The notes under the pieces: generated by a model | The model's input: only the letters and a program-made list of their open reading frames with translations | The model's database searches: none | What the model was told of the DNA's origin: nothing | Virus record (IMG/VR): IMGVR_UViG_3300042483_000460 | Location: 1-21,908 of that record | DNA: 21,908 nucleotides | Direction: 5' to 3' (one strand) | From: a virus | Translations under genes and position numbers: made by a program | In this document: positions 14,653-21,908 of the stretch, piece by piece | Layout of the letters: each line of letters begins with the position of its first letter | Position numbering within the stretch: the stretch's first letter is position 1

Positions 14653-17600
14653 TCAGATGCGGTAAAGGTAATCGTTAGGCTTGCACGGGCCGGGGTCGCA
14701 TTGAATGTCGAGACACCCCTCTGGGCAATCCAAATAGAAGGTTTGCTGAAGAGGTGCAACACAACGACTAGGTCTCCCTTGAAGGAAACTGGCGCCGAAC
14801 TTGCCGCCGTTGTTGATGAACAGTTCGTTGCCCGAAAGGCGCCGCACCGTGTTGCACCGGATCTGTACGTTTTCGACATACCGGAAAAAGTTGCCGCTCT
14901 CGGTCACCGTCGCGACATCGGGGCCAGCGTTGGCAACCTGGAAAGTCGTCGTAGTCGGCATTCCGGTCACGATGAACTGGCCGTTGAACGTCGGATCCGT
15001 GAAACCCTCGAGCGTCACGTGGTAGCCCAGCTGCATATTGTGGGCCTTGGTCGTGGTGTAGGTCGCCACACCGGCGGAGCGGGACCGCGCAGACATCCGA
15101 ATCTCCCACGGGAAGTTGATCGGTTTGTTGATGCCTACAAAGTCGTCGGTGGACGCCGGAGAGGTCGTGTTGACACCTGGATTATCGACAGTGAACGAGG
15201 TCGAGCTTGGTGACGAAGTGACCGTGAAAACCCCGTTGAATGTCCCATCCGCAACGCCAACGATGGAAACCTCCATGCCCGGCTGAATCTCATGCGCCGA
15301 TACCGTCGTGATCGTTGAGACGCCGCCTGACCTCACGGCTGAAGAAATCGGGATCTGGTAATCCGTCGGGTAGTAGTAGGCGCTGCGGTTGACATCGTGG
15401 TTGTTGATCACAAACACCGCATCGAGCGGTGCAAGCGCCGGCTGGTAATACCAGCTGTCGGGACCTGTCAGCAGCACGTCGTTGTACTCGATCAGGAGAT
15501 CCCTGTGGGCCGCGATCCAGGCAGCGTATGACGGCGGATTCGTGAATCCGAACTGAACCGCTGTCGCGTACCAATCCTGCACGGTGAGCGCCATGAACGC
15601 CGAGACGTTCAGCGCCGAGTTGTGGTGAACGTGCGTTCCGATGTGCTGGAACGTATCAACGTAGAAGCAGGTGCCTGTAAATCCGTCGAAGTTGTTGTAG
15701 CGGACCTCGGCACCGAACGTGTCACGCGGCGTGATGCCGTGAACGGGGCACTGCTGAGTGAGCGGGTTTGGGCCACCCTCGATTCGGTTGTACTCGAACA
15801 CGCAGTCGGCCGCGAGAATCCGCAGCGGGCGAGGCAGCAGCGCGCTGCCGAATGTCATGTAGGTCTCGGGATAATCGACGCCCGCTTGAATGACCGAGAA
15901 CTTCGTATCGCTGATGATCGTTGCGACTGTGTAGGTGCCATTGAATGTCGCATCACTGACCCCTTGGAACACGACCGAATCGCCAGCGCGCAATCCGTGC
16001 CGCTCTGTGGTGGTGTAGGTCGCCCGGCTGGTAGCGTTGACTCGCGACACCGCGATGACGGTCACCAGCATCGATGAGTAACCTCCGATCGCACACTGGG
16101 TGTTGGCCTCCGATGTTCCTGGATGGATCGTGGCCTGCACCGAGTTGCGCCCCTGGTACCCGAAACGATTCCGCCGGATGATGGTGCCGTGTGACCGGTC
16201 AACGACGGTGGACGGCAGGAACGATTTCAGAACGAACGTCTCAGCGTCTGCGATCCCGACTCCGAAGTCGTAGAACTCGCAATCCTGAACGATGGTGTTT
16301 TCTCCAACCAAGTTCAGGCCAGCGACCGTGAAGAGCGAGTTGACACCGGCTTTCGTTTGCGGCGTCAAGGCCACGTTGGGAACGGACCACGACTTTGCAG
16401 TGTTGGAACGCAGCTGGTAGGTGCCAGCACCAGCGATCACGCCGGTATCCGTGCCTGCGTTGACCACCGAGAACTGATTCGCAAACGGGGCTCCGGTCAC
16501 GATGAACGTGCCGTTCATGGTCGGATCCGCTAGGCCGGTGATGACCACCGTTTCGCCTCCCGTAAATCCGTGCGGGCCTGCGGTGTCGTAATACCCGACG
16601 CCAGTCAGGCGTTCGTAGCTTGTGACCGTCGTTGCGGCTCCGATGTTGACGCAGTAGACCTCTTGGGCGGACAGAAAGCCGGCCACCACAAAACTTCCGT
16701 TGAATGCCGCATTCGAGAATCCAGTGACGGTGATTGAGTCGCCCACCGTGTACCCGAAGTTGAAATCCGGATGCTTGGTGTAGATCGCGTAGTTAAACGC
16801 ATTCCTGGTGACTCCAATTAGCGGGCACCTCATGTCCCGCTGGAACGTCAGCGACGTGACGTTGATCACCGGACCGAAGCCATTGAACGTGCCGTCATTC
16901 GACGATCCGGATGTCACCACGCCGTCGATGTAATGCGAGTAGGTGCTTTGGTTGCTCGGTGCTGGCAGGACTGGAGGCGAATAGGCAGGCGGCGCGTTGA
17001 CCTGAAACTTCGCCGGAAACGCCGTGGTGTACGTGTTGATGCCGGCAGTCCGCTCCACCGAAACGATGGTGATGTCTTTCGGCCCGTTGTTGACGTAGTT
17101 GCCGTCGAACGTGATGCCTTCGATGGTGAGATTCTTGCAGTTCGTCGCACCCACCGGCATCGACGGGTAATTCGCAGGATTCGAGACCAGGCCGCCGGTG
17201 CCAGTGTAATTTCCGAGGCATTTGATCGGCTGGATGTTGAAGCCAAACGAGTCGCCACGCGTGGTGGATGTGTGGTTGGCAAACTTCACCCGCGTCTTGC
17301 CAGCGCCCTTGCCGGTGAAAGCGATGTTGTCGCGAAGAGTGAATGTAACCGTCTGGCCATTCCTCGGGTCAACAATGCTTCCCCCGTAACCCAGCGGAAC
17401 CGATGAGGTGTATCCGCCTCCGATCAGGTTGATCCAACCGTCTTCGACAACGAGAATGCTGTTTCCACCTGGAACAGTCGCAGTGAACGTCGTTGGGTTC
17501 GGTGTTGAATCCACTCGAAAACCAAGCTGCGCCGCTCCGATTCCATTGAACGTTGGATCCGTGAACCCATCCAGCGTGATCAATTCCCCAACTACGAGAC

Positions 17601-17805
17601 CGTGGGGTGTGGCCGTGGTGAACACAGCGACGTTGTTGAATCGAAGCCGGCTGGTGATCTTGGCGCCCGGGGCCGATCCAATCAGGAACGTGCCTTCTGG
17701 AAAGTCGCACCGACCCGAGTACATCAAGCAGAGGTTGATCGCCCAGGCGCTGTTTCGCAGCCCACAAGGATCGGCACCGTAATCGACTGGATTCGTGGAA
17801 GGCAT
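14653..17805 (-). CDS. Tailspike with pectate-lyase-like beta-helix and repeated modules (1050 aa)
   Basis: The N-terminus NPVDYGADPCGLRNSAWAIN followed by CDFPEGTFLIG (residues 5-43) is the classic opening of pectate-lyase-3-type right-handed beta-helices of phage tailspikes. Later parts such as LTIEGITFDGNYV, NTIVQDCEFYDFGVGI, EYNRIEGG and VRYNNFDGFTGTCFYV are beta-helix rungs. Six clear copies of a ~65-residue module interrupt the helix. The C-terminus (1015-1041) has five cysteines. The protein probably binds or degrades a surface polysaccharide; catalytic residues cannot be chosen by eye. I place the start at the ATG one base after the preceding stop. A start at 17937 would overlap the nozzle gene by 131 bp and add a low-complexity tail. 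No strong ribosome binding site is visible. Confidence 0.8.
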   Translation of the reverse strand: MPSTNPVDYGADPCGLRNSAWAINLCLMYSGRCDFPEGTFLIGSAPGAKITSRLRFNNVAVFTTATPHGLVVGELITLDGFTDPTFNGIGAAQLGFRVDSTPNPTTFTATVPGGNSILVVEDGWINLIGGGYTSSVPLGYGGSIVDPRNGQTVTFTLRDNIAFTGKGAGKTRVKFANHTSTTRGDSFGFNIQPIKCLGNYTGTGGLVSNPANYPSMPVGATNCKNLTIEGITFDGNYVNNGPKDITIVSVERTAGINTYTTAFPAKFQVNAPPAYSPPVLPAPSNQSTYSHYIDGVVTSGSSNDGTFNGFGPVINVTSLTFQRDMRCPLIGVTRNAFNYAIYTKHPDFNFGYTVGDSITVTGFSNAAFNGSFVVAGFLSAQEVYCVNIGAATTVTSYERLTGVGYYDTAGPHGFTGGETVVITGLADPTMNGTFIVTGAPFANQFSVVNAGTDTGVIAGAGTYQLRSNTAKSWSVPNVALTPQTKAGVNSLFTVAGLNLVGENTIVQDCEFYDFGVGIADAETFVLKSFLPSTVVDRSHGTIIRRNRFGYQGRNSVQATIHPGTSEANTQCAIGGYSSMLVTVIAVSRVNATSRATYTTTERHGLRAGDSVVFQGVSDATFNGTYTVATIISDTKFSVIQAGVDYPETYMTFGSALLPRPLRILAADCVFEYNRIEGGPNPLTQQCPVHGITPRDTFGAEVRYNNFDGFTGTCFYVDTFQHIGTHVHHNSALNVSAFMALTVQDWYATAVQFGFTNPPSYAAWIAAHRDLLIEYNDVLLTGPDSWYYQPALAPLDAVFVINNHDVNRSAYYYPTDYQIPISSAVRSGGVSTITTVSAHEIQPGMEVSIVGVADGTFNGVFTVTSSPSSTSFTVDNPGVNTTSPASTDDFVGINKPINFPWEIRMSARSRSAGVATYTTTKAHNMQLGYHVTLEGFTDPTFNGQFIVTGMPTTTTFQVANAGPDVATVTESGNFFRYVENVQIRCNTVRRLSGNELFINNGGKFGASFLQGRPSRCVAPLQQTFYLDCPEGCLDIQCDPGPCKPNDYLYRI
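14890..17655 (-). repeat. Six or seven diverged copies of a ~65-aa module within the tailspike
   Basis: The repeated pattern is roughly 'ATYTT--PHGL--GD-V-I-GF-DPTFNG-F-VT--P--TTF-V-N-G'. Copies lie at residues about 51-115 (nt 17655-17461), 331-393 (16815-16627), 397-462 (16617-16420), 583-650 (16059-15856), 822-885 (15342-15151) and 904-972 (15096-14890). A degenerate copy with an insertion lies at about 247-320. Copies 331-393 and 397-462 are tandem; the others are separated by beta-helix rungs. Short beta-sandwich modules with 'HGL--GD-V' and 'NG-F-V' are known in phage proteins and are sometimes annotated by similarity to the FCCH domain of ubiquitin-activating enzymes; I infer a fold resemblance only. 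Confidence 0.75.
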
Positions 17806-17806
17806 T

Positions 17807-19861
17807 TTAGGCGGAGAGGAGCGGGCAGGCGACGCGACTGAGGTCGCCGTAAATATCCTCCTGAAGGCGTTGAGCAACCATTGCCACGCGCTTGAGGCGG
17901 AACCGGCCCGTGTTGACGTAGCGGAGTTGGAACTCATAGCCGTCTCGAGTGAACCCGCCGGTTTGGATGTCGCACTTGTCGGGCGGCTGCGGCAATGCGA
18001 TGCGCGAGCGGGCGGCCGGCTGGTAATACTTCACCTCCTGGCAGTTGATCACCGCCGGTGGGCAGCTGATCTCACCAGGCTCGCAGTTGCGGTACTTCGC
18101 GCAGTCCTTGAACTCCGCCCACGGCTGCCAGCACTCGCCCTCGTTGGCCTTGAAGTAGACCTTGGATTCGATCGAGCCCATCACCTGGTCATACCACTGC
18201 TCGGCGCTCACCAGGCGCTTCTTGTTGGCCGGCTCGGCAAACGTCAGCGACCGGGTCTCGATGGTCCACTCGATCGGCGCATCATCGAACCCATCGAAGT
18301 CGAACTGGCCGTTCTTGGTGACCTCGTACAATCCAATGTCGCCCTGATTCAAACCGAACGCGAAGCATCGTTCGGCATTCTGGATTCGGATCGTGAGGAA
18401 CTGGAAGAAATCCACCCCGGTCCAGACGCCTTCCCAGGCGGGAGCAACCTTCCGGCCCATGCCGGATACCAGGTCGAAGTCCAGCACGACGGCGCCGCCA
18501 TGCACGATCCCACGGCCGTTGACCTTTTTCGGCAGCGTGGTCATCAACATCCGGTTGTCGAAGTTCACCGCGCTGGCTGCGTAGAGATAGAACTCGGTGT
18601 CGTATGCCAGCGCCCTGACAACCTGCCGGCTGACCGGGGTGTTGCCCCACTCGGTGAAGTCGCGCCGGGCGTAGATCAACGATCGGATGCCGTCCTGAGC
18701 GCGGAAGAACAGATCGCCGTTCACCGCCACGATGGACTCATGGTTGAACGACCCGAAGTTCAGCAACGCGAACCGCTGGATCGGATAGCTCAGATCCTTC
18801 CACGCATCGCGATCGACCGGGGCGTTGAAGGCGTAGGTGGCCGTCGGGGTGAAGACCAGCAGGTCGCCGTCACCCAGAGACGTGTCCAGGTTGGCTGCGA
18901 ACGCCAGGCCAGTGATTGGGCCGTTGCTCACGGCAAACGCGCCGCCCTCGGCCAGGAAGGTGTTCTCGGTGAATCGAATCACCGAATCACGACCGTAGGC
19001 CGGGTCTCCGTAGACCAGGTCACCGCCGTAGTATTCGGATCCGTTCGCCACCCAGAGGCGTCCCTTTCCGTAGGCCATCGGGCCTCCGGTCGGGACTTCA
19101 TCGCTGGTGGCCCTGCGAATCGTCGCACCGTTGTAGAGGTATGGGACATTGATCGTGTCCTGCACGACCAACCAGTTCTCGGCCTGCTGGAAGTACACGT
19201 GCGGCGCCTGCGGGTTGTTCGCCAGCATCTGGTAGCCGACGAACAGCGGGCCAAGCAGCGGGCCGGCGTCGATCCCTGGTGAGTACGTCGTGAACGTGGT
19301 TGGTGACGGCACCGAATCCACAACGAAGTCGCCGAAGAATCCGGTCGGGAAAAACGCGCCAACGGGCTCCGGGAGTCGCACGACCATGCCGGGCGACAGA
19401 CCGTGCGGCGCGCTGCACACGTAGGTGGCGACGTTGCTGGCACGTCCGCGAGTCAGAACGGTGAACTGAAACCCGATCGGAGTGAGGTCGGTCACCTTGA
19501 AACCGTTCTGGATGTCAATCTGGTAGACCTTGCCGCTGATCGACGCGAACAGGTACGGGGCGCCAGAATCGGAAATGTAGGTGCCGCAGCCCTGGAAGAA
19601 ACCACTCAGGAACGAATCTCGGACAGCGCGGTTGTAGTAGCCGCCCTGGTAGACCACGTCCGGATCATCGAACGTCAGGCCCTTGACCCAGATCCCCGGG
19701 CGCGCCTTGGGAAACCCGCCGCGCACCGTCGTGTTCACCGCCCAGGCCAGCTGGTTCGGCTGAATGAGCGAAGGCGAAAAACCGCTGTCTACTCCGCCCT
19801 CGGCGGTGAGTAGGCCGTCTACAATGCGATTTTTTTCGGCGACCATGACGCTTGAAGCCAT
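17807..19861 (-). CDS. Nozzle-like tail protein (T7 gp12 / P22 gp10-like beta-propeller type)
   Basis: This is a 684-residue tail protein. Near the N-terminus GGVDSGFSPSLIQPNQLAWA, then VNTTVRGGFPKARPGIW, resembles the opening of podovirus nozzle proteins (GG, then N--V-G--KRPG). The middle is a run of beta strands typical of propellers, for example KGRLWVANGSEYYGGDLVYG and FGSFNHESIVAVNGDLFFRA then QDGIRSL (about 365-395). A copy of the tailspike-type module sits at about 133-198. The C-terminal part has seven cysteines, six within about 575-632. It would form the distal tail tube through which DNA leaves. ATG codons exist at 19861 and 19846, neither with a good ribosome binding site; 19846 would give 679 residues. 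A TTG at 19888 is less likely because it would overlap the terL promoter-like boxes. Confidence 0.75.
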   Translation of the reverse strand: MASSVMVAEKNRIVDGLLTAEGGVDSGFSPSLIQPNQLAWAVNTTVRGGFPKARPGIWVKGLTFDDPDVVYQGGYYNRAVRDSFLSGFFQGCGTYISDSGAPYLFASISGKVYQIDIQNGFKVTDLTPIGFQFTVLTRGRASNVATYVCSAPHGLSPGMVVRLPEPVGAFFPTGFFGDFVVDSVPSPTTFTTYSPGIDAGPLLGPLFVGYQMLANNPQAPHVYFQQAENWLVVQDTINVPYLYNGATIRRATSDEVPTGGPMAYGKGRLWVANGSEYYGGDLVYGDPAYGRDSVIRFTENTFLAEGGAFAVSNGPITGLAFAANLDTSLGDGDLLVFTPTATYAFNAPVDRDAWKDLSYPIQRFALLNFGSFNHESIVAVNGDLFFRAQDGIRSLIYARRDFTEWGNTPVSRQVVRALAYDTEFYLYAASAVNFDNRMLMTTLPKKVNGRGIVHGGAVVLDFDLVSGMGRKVAPAWEGVWTGVDFFQFLTIRIQNAERCFAFGLNQGDIGLYEVTKNGQFDFDGFDDAPIEWTIETRSLTFAEPANKKRLVSAEQWYDQVMGSIESKVYFKANEGECWQPWAEFKDCAKYRNCEPGEISCPPAVINCQEVKYYQPAARSRIALPQPPDKCDIQTGGFTRDGYEFQLRYVNTGRFRLKRVAMVAQRLQEDIYGDLSRVACPLLSA

Positions 19862-19880
19862 TGAAAGGCCAACACATGAT
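19852..19880 (+). promoter_or_regulatory. Putative terL promoter
   Basis: On the plus strand TTGAAG (19852-19857, 4/6 to -35) and CATGAT (19875-19880, 4/6 to -10) are separated by 17 bases. Nine bases then lead to the terL ATG at 19890, the same distance as for recT. A start of transcription 6-9 bases after the -10 would give a leaderless or nearly leaderless mRNA, which agrees with the lack of a ribosome binding site. The boxes overlap the first codons of the divergent nozzle gene if that starts at 19861. Confidence 0.3.
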
Positions 19881-19889
19881 TCCCGCAAG

Positions 19890-21662
19890 ATGAATGAAAG
19901 CCCCGATTACCTGTCTATCCCGTGGCGTACAAAAGACCGCTTTCTGATCGAGGCTGAGATGGTACGCCGGGGCGGGTACATCATGTCCGGCGGGGTGAAG
20001 TACGGGTGCGGCAAGTACCACCATTTCCGCCAGGCCATGACGGCTCTCTGGCCGCACTTCGACTGGCACGACTGGTCGGAGCTTCTGATCCGCACGTTCG
20101 TCGATAATCAGGAGGTCGGCATCATGGGACCCGGGTCATCTGGCAAGACCTACGACTCGGCCGCGTTCGGGCTCTGCACGTTCTACATCTACCCCACGGG
20201 CACCTCGATCATCATGTCGTCAACGACGCGTGAGGGTCTCCAGCTGCGAATCTGGGGATCGATCAAGGAGCTTCACAACAAGGCCAAGGCGAAGCGCGAG
20301 TGGCTCCCGGGGCGCGTGATCGAGAGCCGATTCATCCTGACCAGTTCGGATGAAGATGCCGAGGCACAGGACTTCCGTGATGGCATCATCGGTGTCGCCT
20401 GCAAAGTCGGCGGCACGTTCGTCGGGCTCTCGAACTACGTCGGACTCAAGAACGACCGCGTCATGCTGATCGCAGATGAGGCGTCGCTCATGGGGCGCGG
20501 CTTCCTGGATTCAGTCGCCAACCTCCGCAAGAACCCCGAGTTCAAGCTGATCGCCATGGGCAACCCAAAGGATCGCAACGACGCCCTCGGTGTGGTCTGC
20601 GAGCCGCACCCGTCGATGGGTGGCTGGGAGGGTCTCGAATACCTCGAGAAGACTCGCACCTGGAAAACGCGGGCGCCAGGTGGCGTGGCGGTTCAGCTGT
20701 GTGGATACGATACGCCGAACGCGAAGTTCCCCAAAGGCGTGAACCCGTATCGCGGAATTATCACGCCGGAGCAGATTCAGGCGGATCTCGATTACTACGG
20801 CCGCGACTCGTTGCAGTTCTCGATGATGAACCTCGGACTGCTGCCCCGGGATGGCGGCACCAGGCGCGTGGTCACGATGTCGCTCTGCGAACAGAACCAC
20901 GCCTTCGACGATGTCGTGTGGCAGCGGGCGGACAAGATCACTCGGATCATCGGCATCGACGCAGCGTACTCTGGCGTTGGCGGCGACCGCTGCGTGATGA
21001 CCGATCTGAAGTTCGGTGAGGATCTGAACGGCAACACGGTGCTGGCATTCGCGGAACCGCCTGTCGTGATCCCGGTGACTGCCGTGAAAGCGCAGCAGGC
21101 CGAGGAGCAGATTGCGGAGTTTGTGATGCTCTACTGCAAGCAGCGCAACATCCAGCCGGAGCAGGTCGGTTTCGACTCAACCGGACGCGGCACGTTGATG
21201 TCGGCGTTCGCCCGCCTGTGGTCTCCCCAGGTCGTGCCGATCGAGTTCGGTGGGAAGCCGCTGGATCGTCCGGTGCGCCAGGGTGATCCGAAGACTGAGC
21301 GCGAAGCCTACGGCAAGATGGTCACGGCGCTCTGGTACGCATCCCGGCTCCTGATCGAATCGAAGCAGATGCGGAAGCTCCCACGGGAGGTCGCCGAGGA
21401 AGGCGCCATGCGCGAGTGGGGCATTGCTCGCACCGGCCTGATCGACGTGGAGCCCAAGAACAAGACCAAGGAACGCATGGGCCGATCGCCGGACCTGTGG
21501 GACTCGTTCGTGGTCGCGATCGAAATGGCGCGCCGAAACGGATTTGAGATTGCAGCCGGTAGCGGTGTGGGTATTGTCAAGCGGCAGACACCAAAGTGGC
21601 TGACGCGTATGTCAGACAAGCGCCGGTCGATGGAGTCTCAACACGCACTTACTTACTCGTAA
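19890..21662 (+). CDS. terL: Terminase large subunit (ATPase and nuclease)
   Basis: The 590-residue protein packages DNA into the prohead and cuts it at the ends. The ATPase part shows Walker A GPGSSGKT (80-87), Walker B VMLIADE (191-197) with the catalytic Glu, and a coupling-type motif IAMGNPKD (221-228). The RNase H-like nuclease part shows IIGIDAAYSG (first Asp, about 356), VGFDSTGRGT (Asp about 429) and RSPDLWDSFV (Asp about 535 and 538). The length is within the usual range for the family. I chose the ATG at 19890: the frame is open upstream to 19764, but those 42 codons overlap the opposite-strand nozzle gene and are not terminase-like. It is divergent from the virion genes and followed after 5 bp by ssb. 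No small terminase gene is in the window. Confidence 0.93.
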   Translation: MNESPDYLSIPWRTKDRFLIEAEMVRRGGYIMSGGVKYGCGKYHHFRQAMTALWPHFDWHDWSELLIRTFVDNQEVGIMGPGSSGKTYDSAAFGLCTFYIYPTGTSIIMSSTTREGLQLRIWGSIKELHNKAKAKREWLPGRVIESRFILTSSDEDAEAQDFRDGIIGVACKVGGTFVGLSNYVGLKNDRVMLIADEASLMGRGFLDSVANLRKNPEFKLIAMGNPKDRNDALGVVCEPHPSMGGWEGLEYLEKTRTWKTRAPGGVAVQLCGYDTPNAKFPKGVNPYRGIITPEQIQADLDYYGRDSLQFSMMNLGLLPRDGGTRRVVTMSLCEQNHAFDDVVWQRADKITRIIGIDAAYSGVGGDRCVMTDLKFGEDLNGNTVLAFAEPPVVIPVTAVKAQQAEEQIAEFVMLYCKQRNIQPEQVGFDSTGRGTLMSAFARLWSPQVVPIEFGGKPLDRPVRQGDPKTEREAYGKMVTALWYASRLLIESKQMRKLPREVAEEGAMREWGIARTGLIDVEPKNKTKERMGRSPDLWDSFVVAIEMARRNGFEIAAGSGVGIVKRQTPKWLTRMSDKRRSMESQHALTYS

Positions 21663-21667
21663 CCGCC

Positions 21668-21908
21668 ATGGCATCATTCAACAAAGTCATCCTGATCGGC
21701 AATCTCACCCGCGACCCTGAACTGAAGCATCTTCCCAAGGGGACTGCCGTCTGCAATCTGAGCATGGCCGTCAATCGCCGCTGGAAAACGGAGGCCGGCG
21801 AGGATCGTGAAGACGTGTACTTTGCGGACTGCAAAGCGTTCGGCAAGCAGGCCGAGACGCTCTCGCAGTACGTCAAGAAGGGTCACCCGCTGATGGTCGA
21901 AGGGCGCC
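21668..21908 (+). CDS. ssb: Single-stranded DNA-binding protein, partial (cut by the right edge)
   Basis: Eighty codons of an SSB are visible, starting MASFNKVILIGNLTRDPELK. The segments AVCNLSMAVNRRW, EDVYFADCKAFGKQAETLSQ and YVKKGHPLMVEGR follow in the order of the bacterial-type OB fold. The ssDNA-contacting aromatic positions are plausibly Trp39 and Tyr/Phe in DVYFAD. It would coat single-stranded DNA in replication and recombination and could work with the RecT/RecE pair. The ATG lies 5 bp after the terL stop with no clear Shine-Dalgarno sequence, so it is probably co-transcribed and coupled with terL. The C-terminal tail that binds partner proteins is beyond the window. Confidence 0.93.
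   Translation, partial: MASFNKVILIGNLTRDPELKHLPKGTAVCNLSMAVNRRWKTEAGEDREDVYFADCKAFGKQAETLSQYVKKGHPLMVEGR

Noticed and set aside
17806-17937. Longer tailspike start (44 extra codons)
   Set aside because: It would overlap the nozzle gene by 131 bp in another frame and adds only Ser/Ala/Arg low complexity; the ATG at 17805 directly follows the previous stop and gives a typical tailspike opening.
17795-19282. Long plus-strand open frame (495 codons) opposite the nozzle gene; similar ones at 912-1625, 1793-2782, 7519-8802 and 12616-13728
   Set aside because: All are antisense to genes with clear protein features and have biased Arg/His/Leu-rich composition without domains.
19860-19888. Minus-strand promoter for the nozzle gene (TTGCGG, 17 bases, TTCAAT)
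   Set aside because: The -10 box lacks the conserved second A and overlaps one candidate start codon; too weak to list as a feature.
19764-19889. Upstream in-frame extension of terL (42 codons)
   Set aside because: It overlaps the start of the opposite-strand nozzle gene, is not terminase-like, and the ATG at 19890 gives a normal terminase N-terminus.
1-21908. tRNA genes, CRISPR array, integrase, attachment sites, insertion sequences
   Set aside because: None were seen; coding is nearly continuous and no cloverleaf-like, spaced-repeat or recombinase signatures stood out by eye.

Overview
The window looks like part of a high-GC (about 60-65% by hand counts) double-stranded DNA tailed phage, most likely short-tailed (podovirus-like) and infecting a proteobacterium. 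The evidence is a large terminase, a ring of tail genes without any tape-measure or sheath, RecT/RecE-type recombination genes, and tightly packed genes with 1-38 bp overlaps or gaps. There is no integrase, no tRNA, no CRISPR array and no host-like gene. Portal, major capsid, scaffold and lysis genes are not in the window.

Layout. Almost everything from 19861 down to 1 is read leftwards (minus strand). In transcription order the virion block is: nozzle-like tail protein (19861-17807), large beta-helix tailspike (17805-14653), small fibre (14650-13685), cysteine-rich adaptor-like protein (13683-12592), cupin-like protein (12592-12143), two putative internal virion proteins (12155-11424 and 11420-10380), and a 2509-residue giant protein (10368-2839). 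After a 41 bp gap holding a promoter/operator-like sequence comes an early-type block: recT-like annealing protein, recE-like exonuclease, two small helix-turn-helix-type proteins, an unknown 95-residue protein and the start of an 'MSDTPRTDE' coiled-coil protein that leaves the window. On the right, terL (19890-21662) and ssb (21668 to the edge) are read rightwards, divergent from the virion genes.

How it fits together. The tail genes would build the adaptor, nozzle, spike and fibre. The two small internal proteins and the giant protein would be packaged and ejected with the DNA. The giant protein resembles the 'polyvalent' proteins of phages and conjugative elements and carries an ADP-ribosyltransferase-like domain in its middle, which could act on host targets at entry. 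RecT, RecE and SSB form a recombination set, although ssb lies with terL on the other strand.

Most notable points: (1) a 49-codon gene nested in another frame of the giant gene, with about 92% GC at third positions against about 45% for the host frame; (2) the ADP-ribosyltransferase-like domain, in a patch of about 49% GC; (3) promoter-like boxes placed so that recT and terL would both have leaderless or nearly leaderless mRNAs; (4) six or seven copies of a ~65-residue module in the tailspike with a related copy in the nozzle protein; (5) cysteine clusters in three neighbouring virion proteins. All function calls come from reading the sequence; no database was searched.
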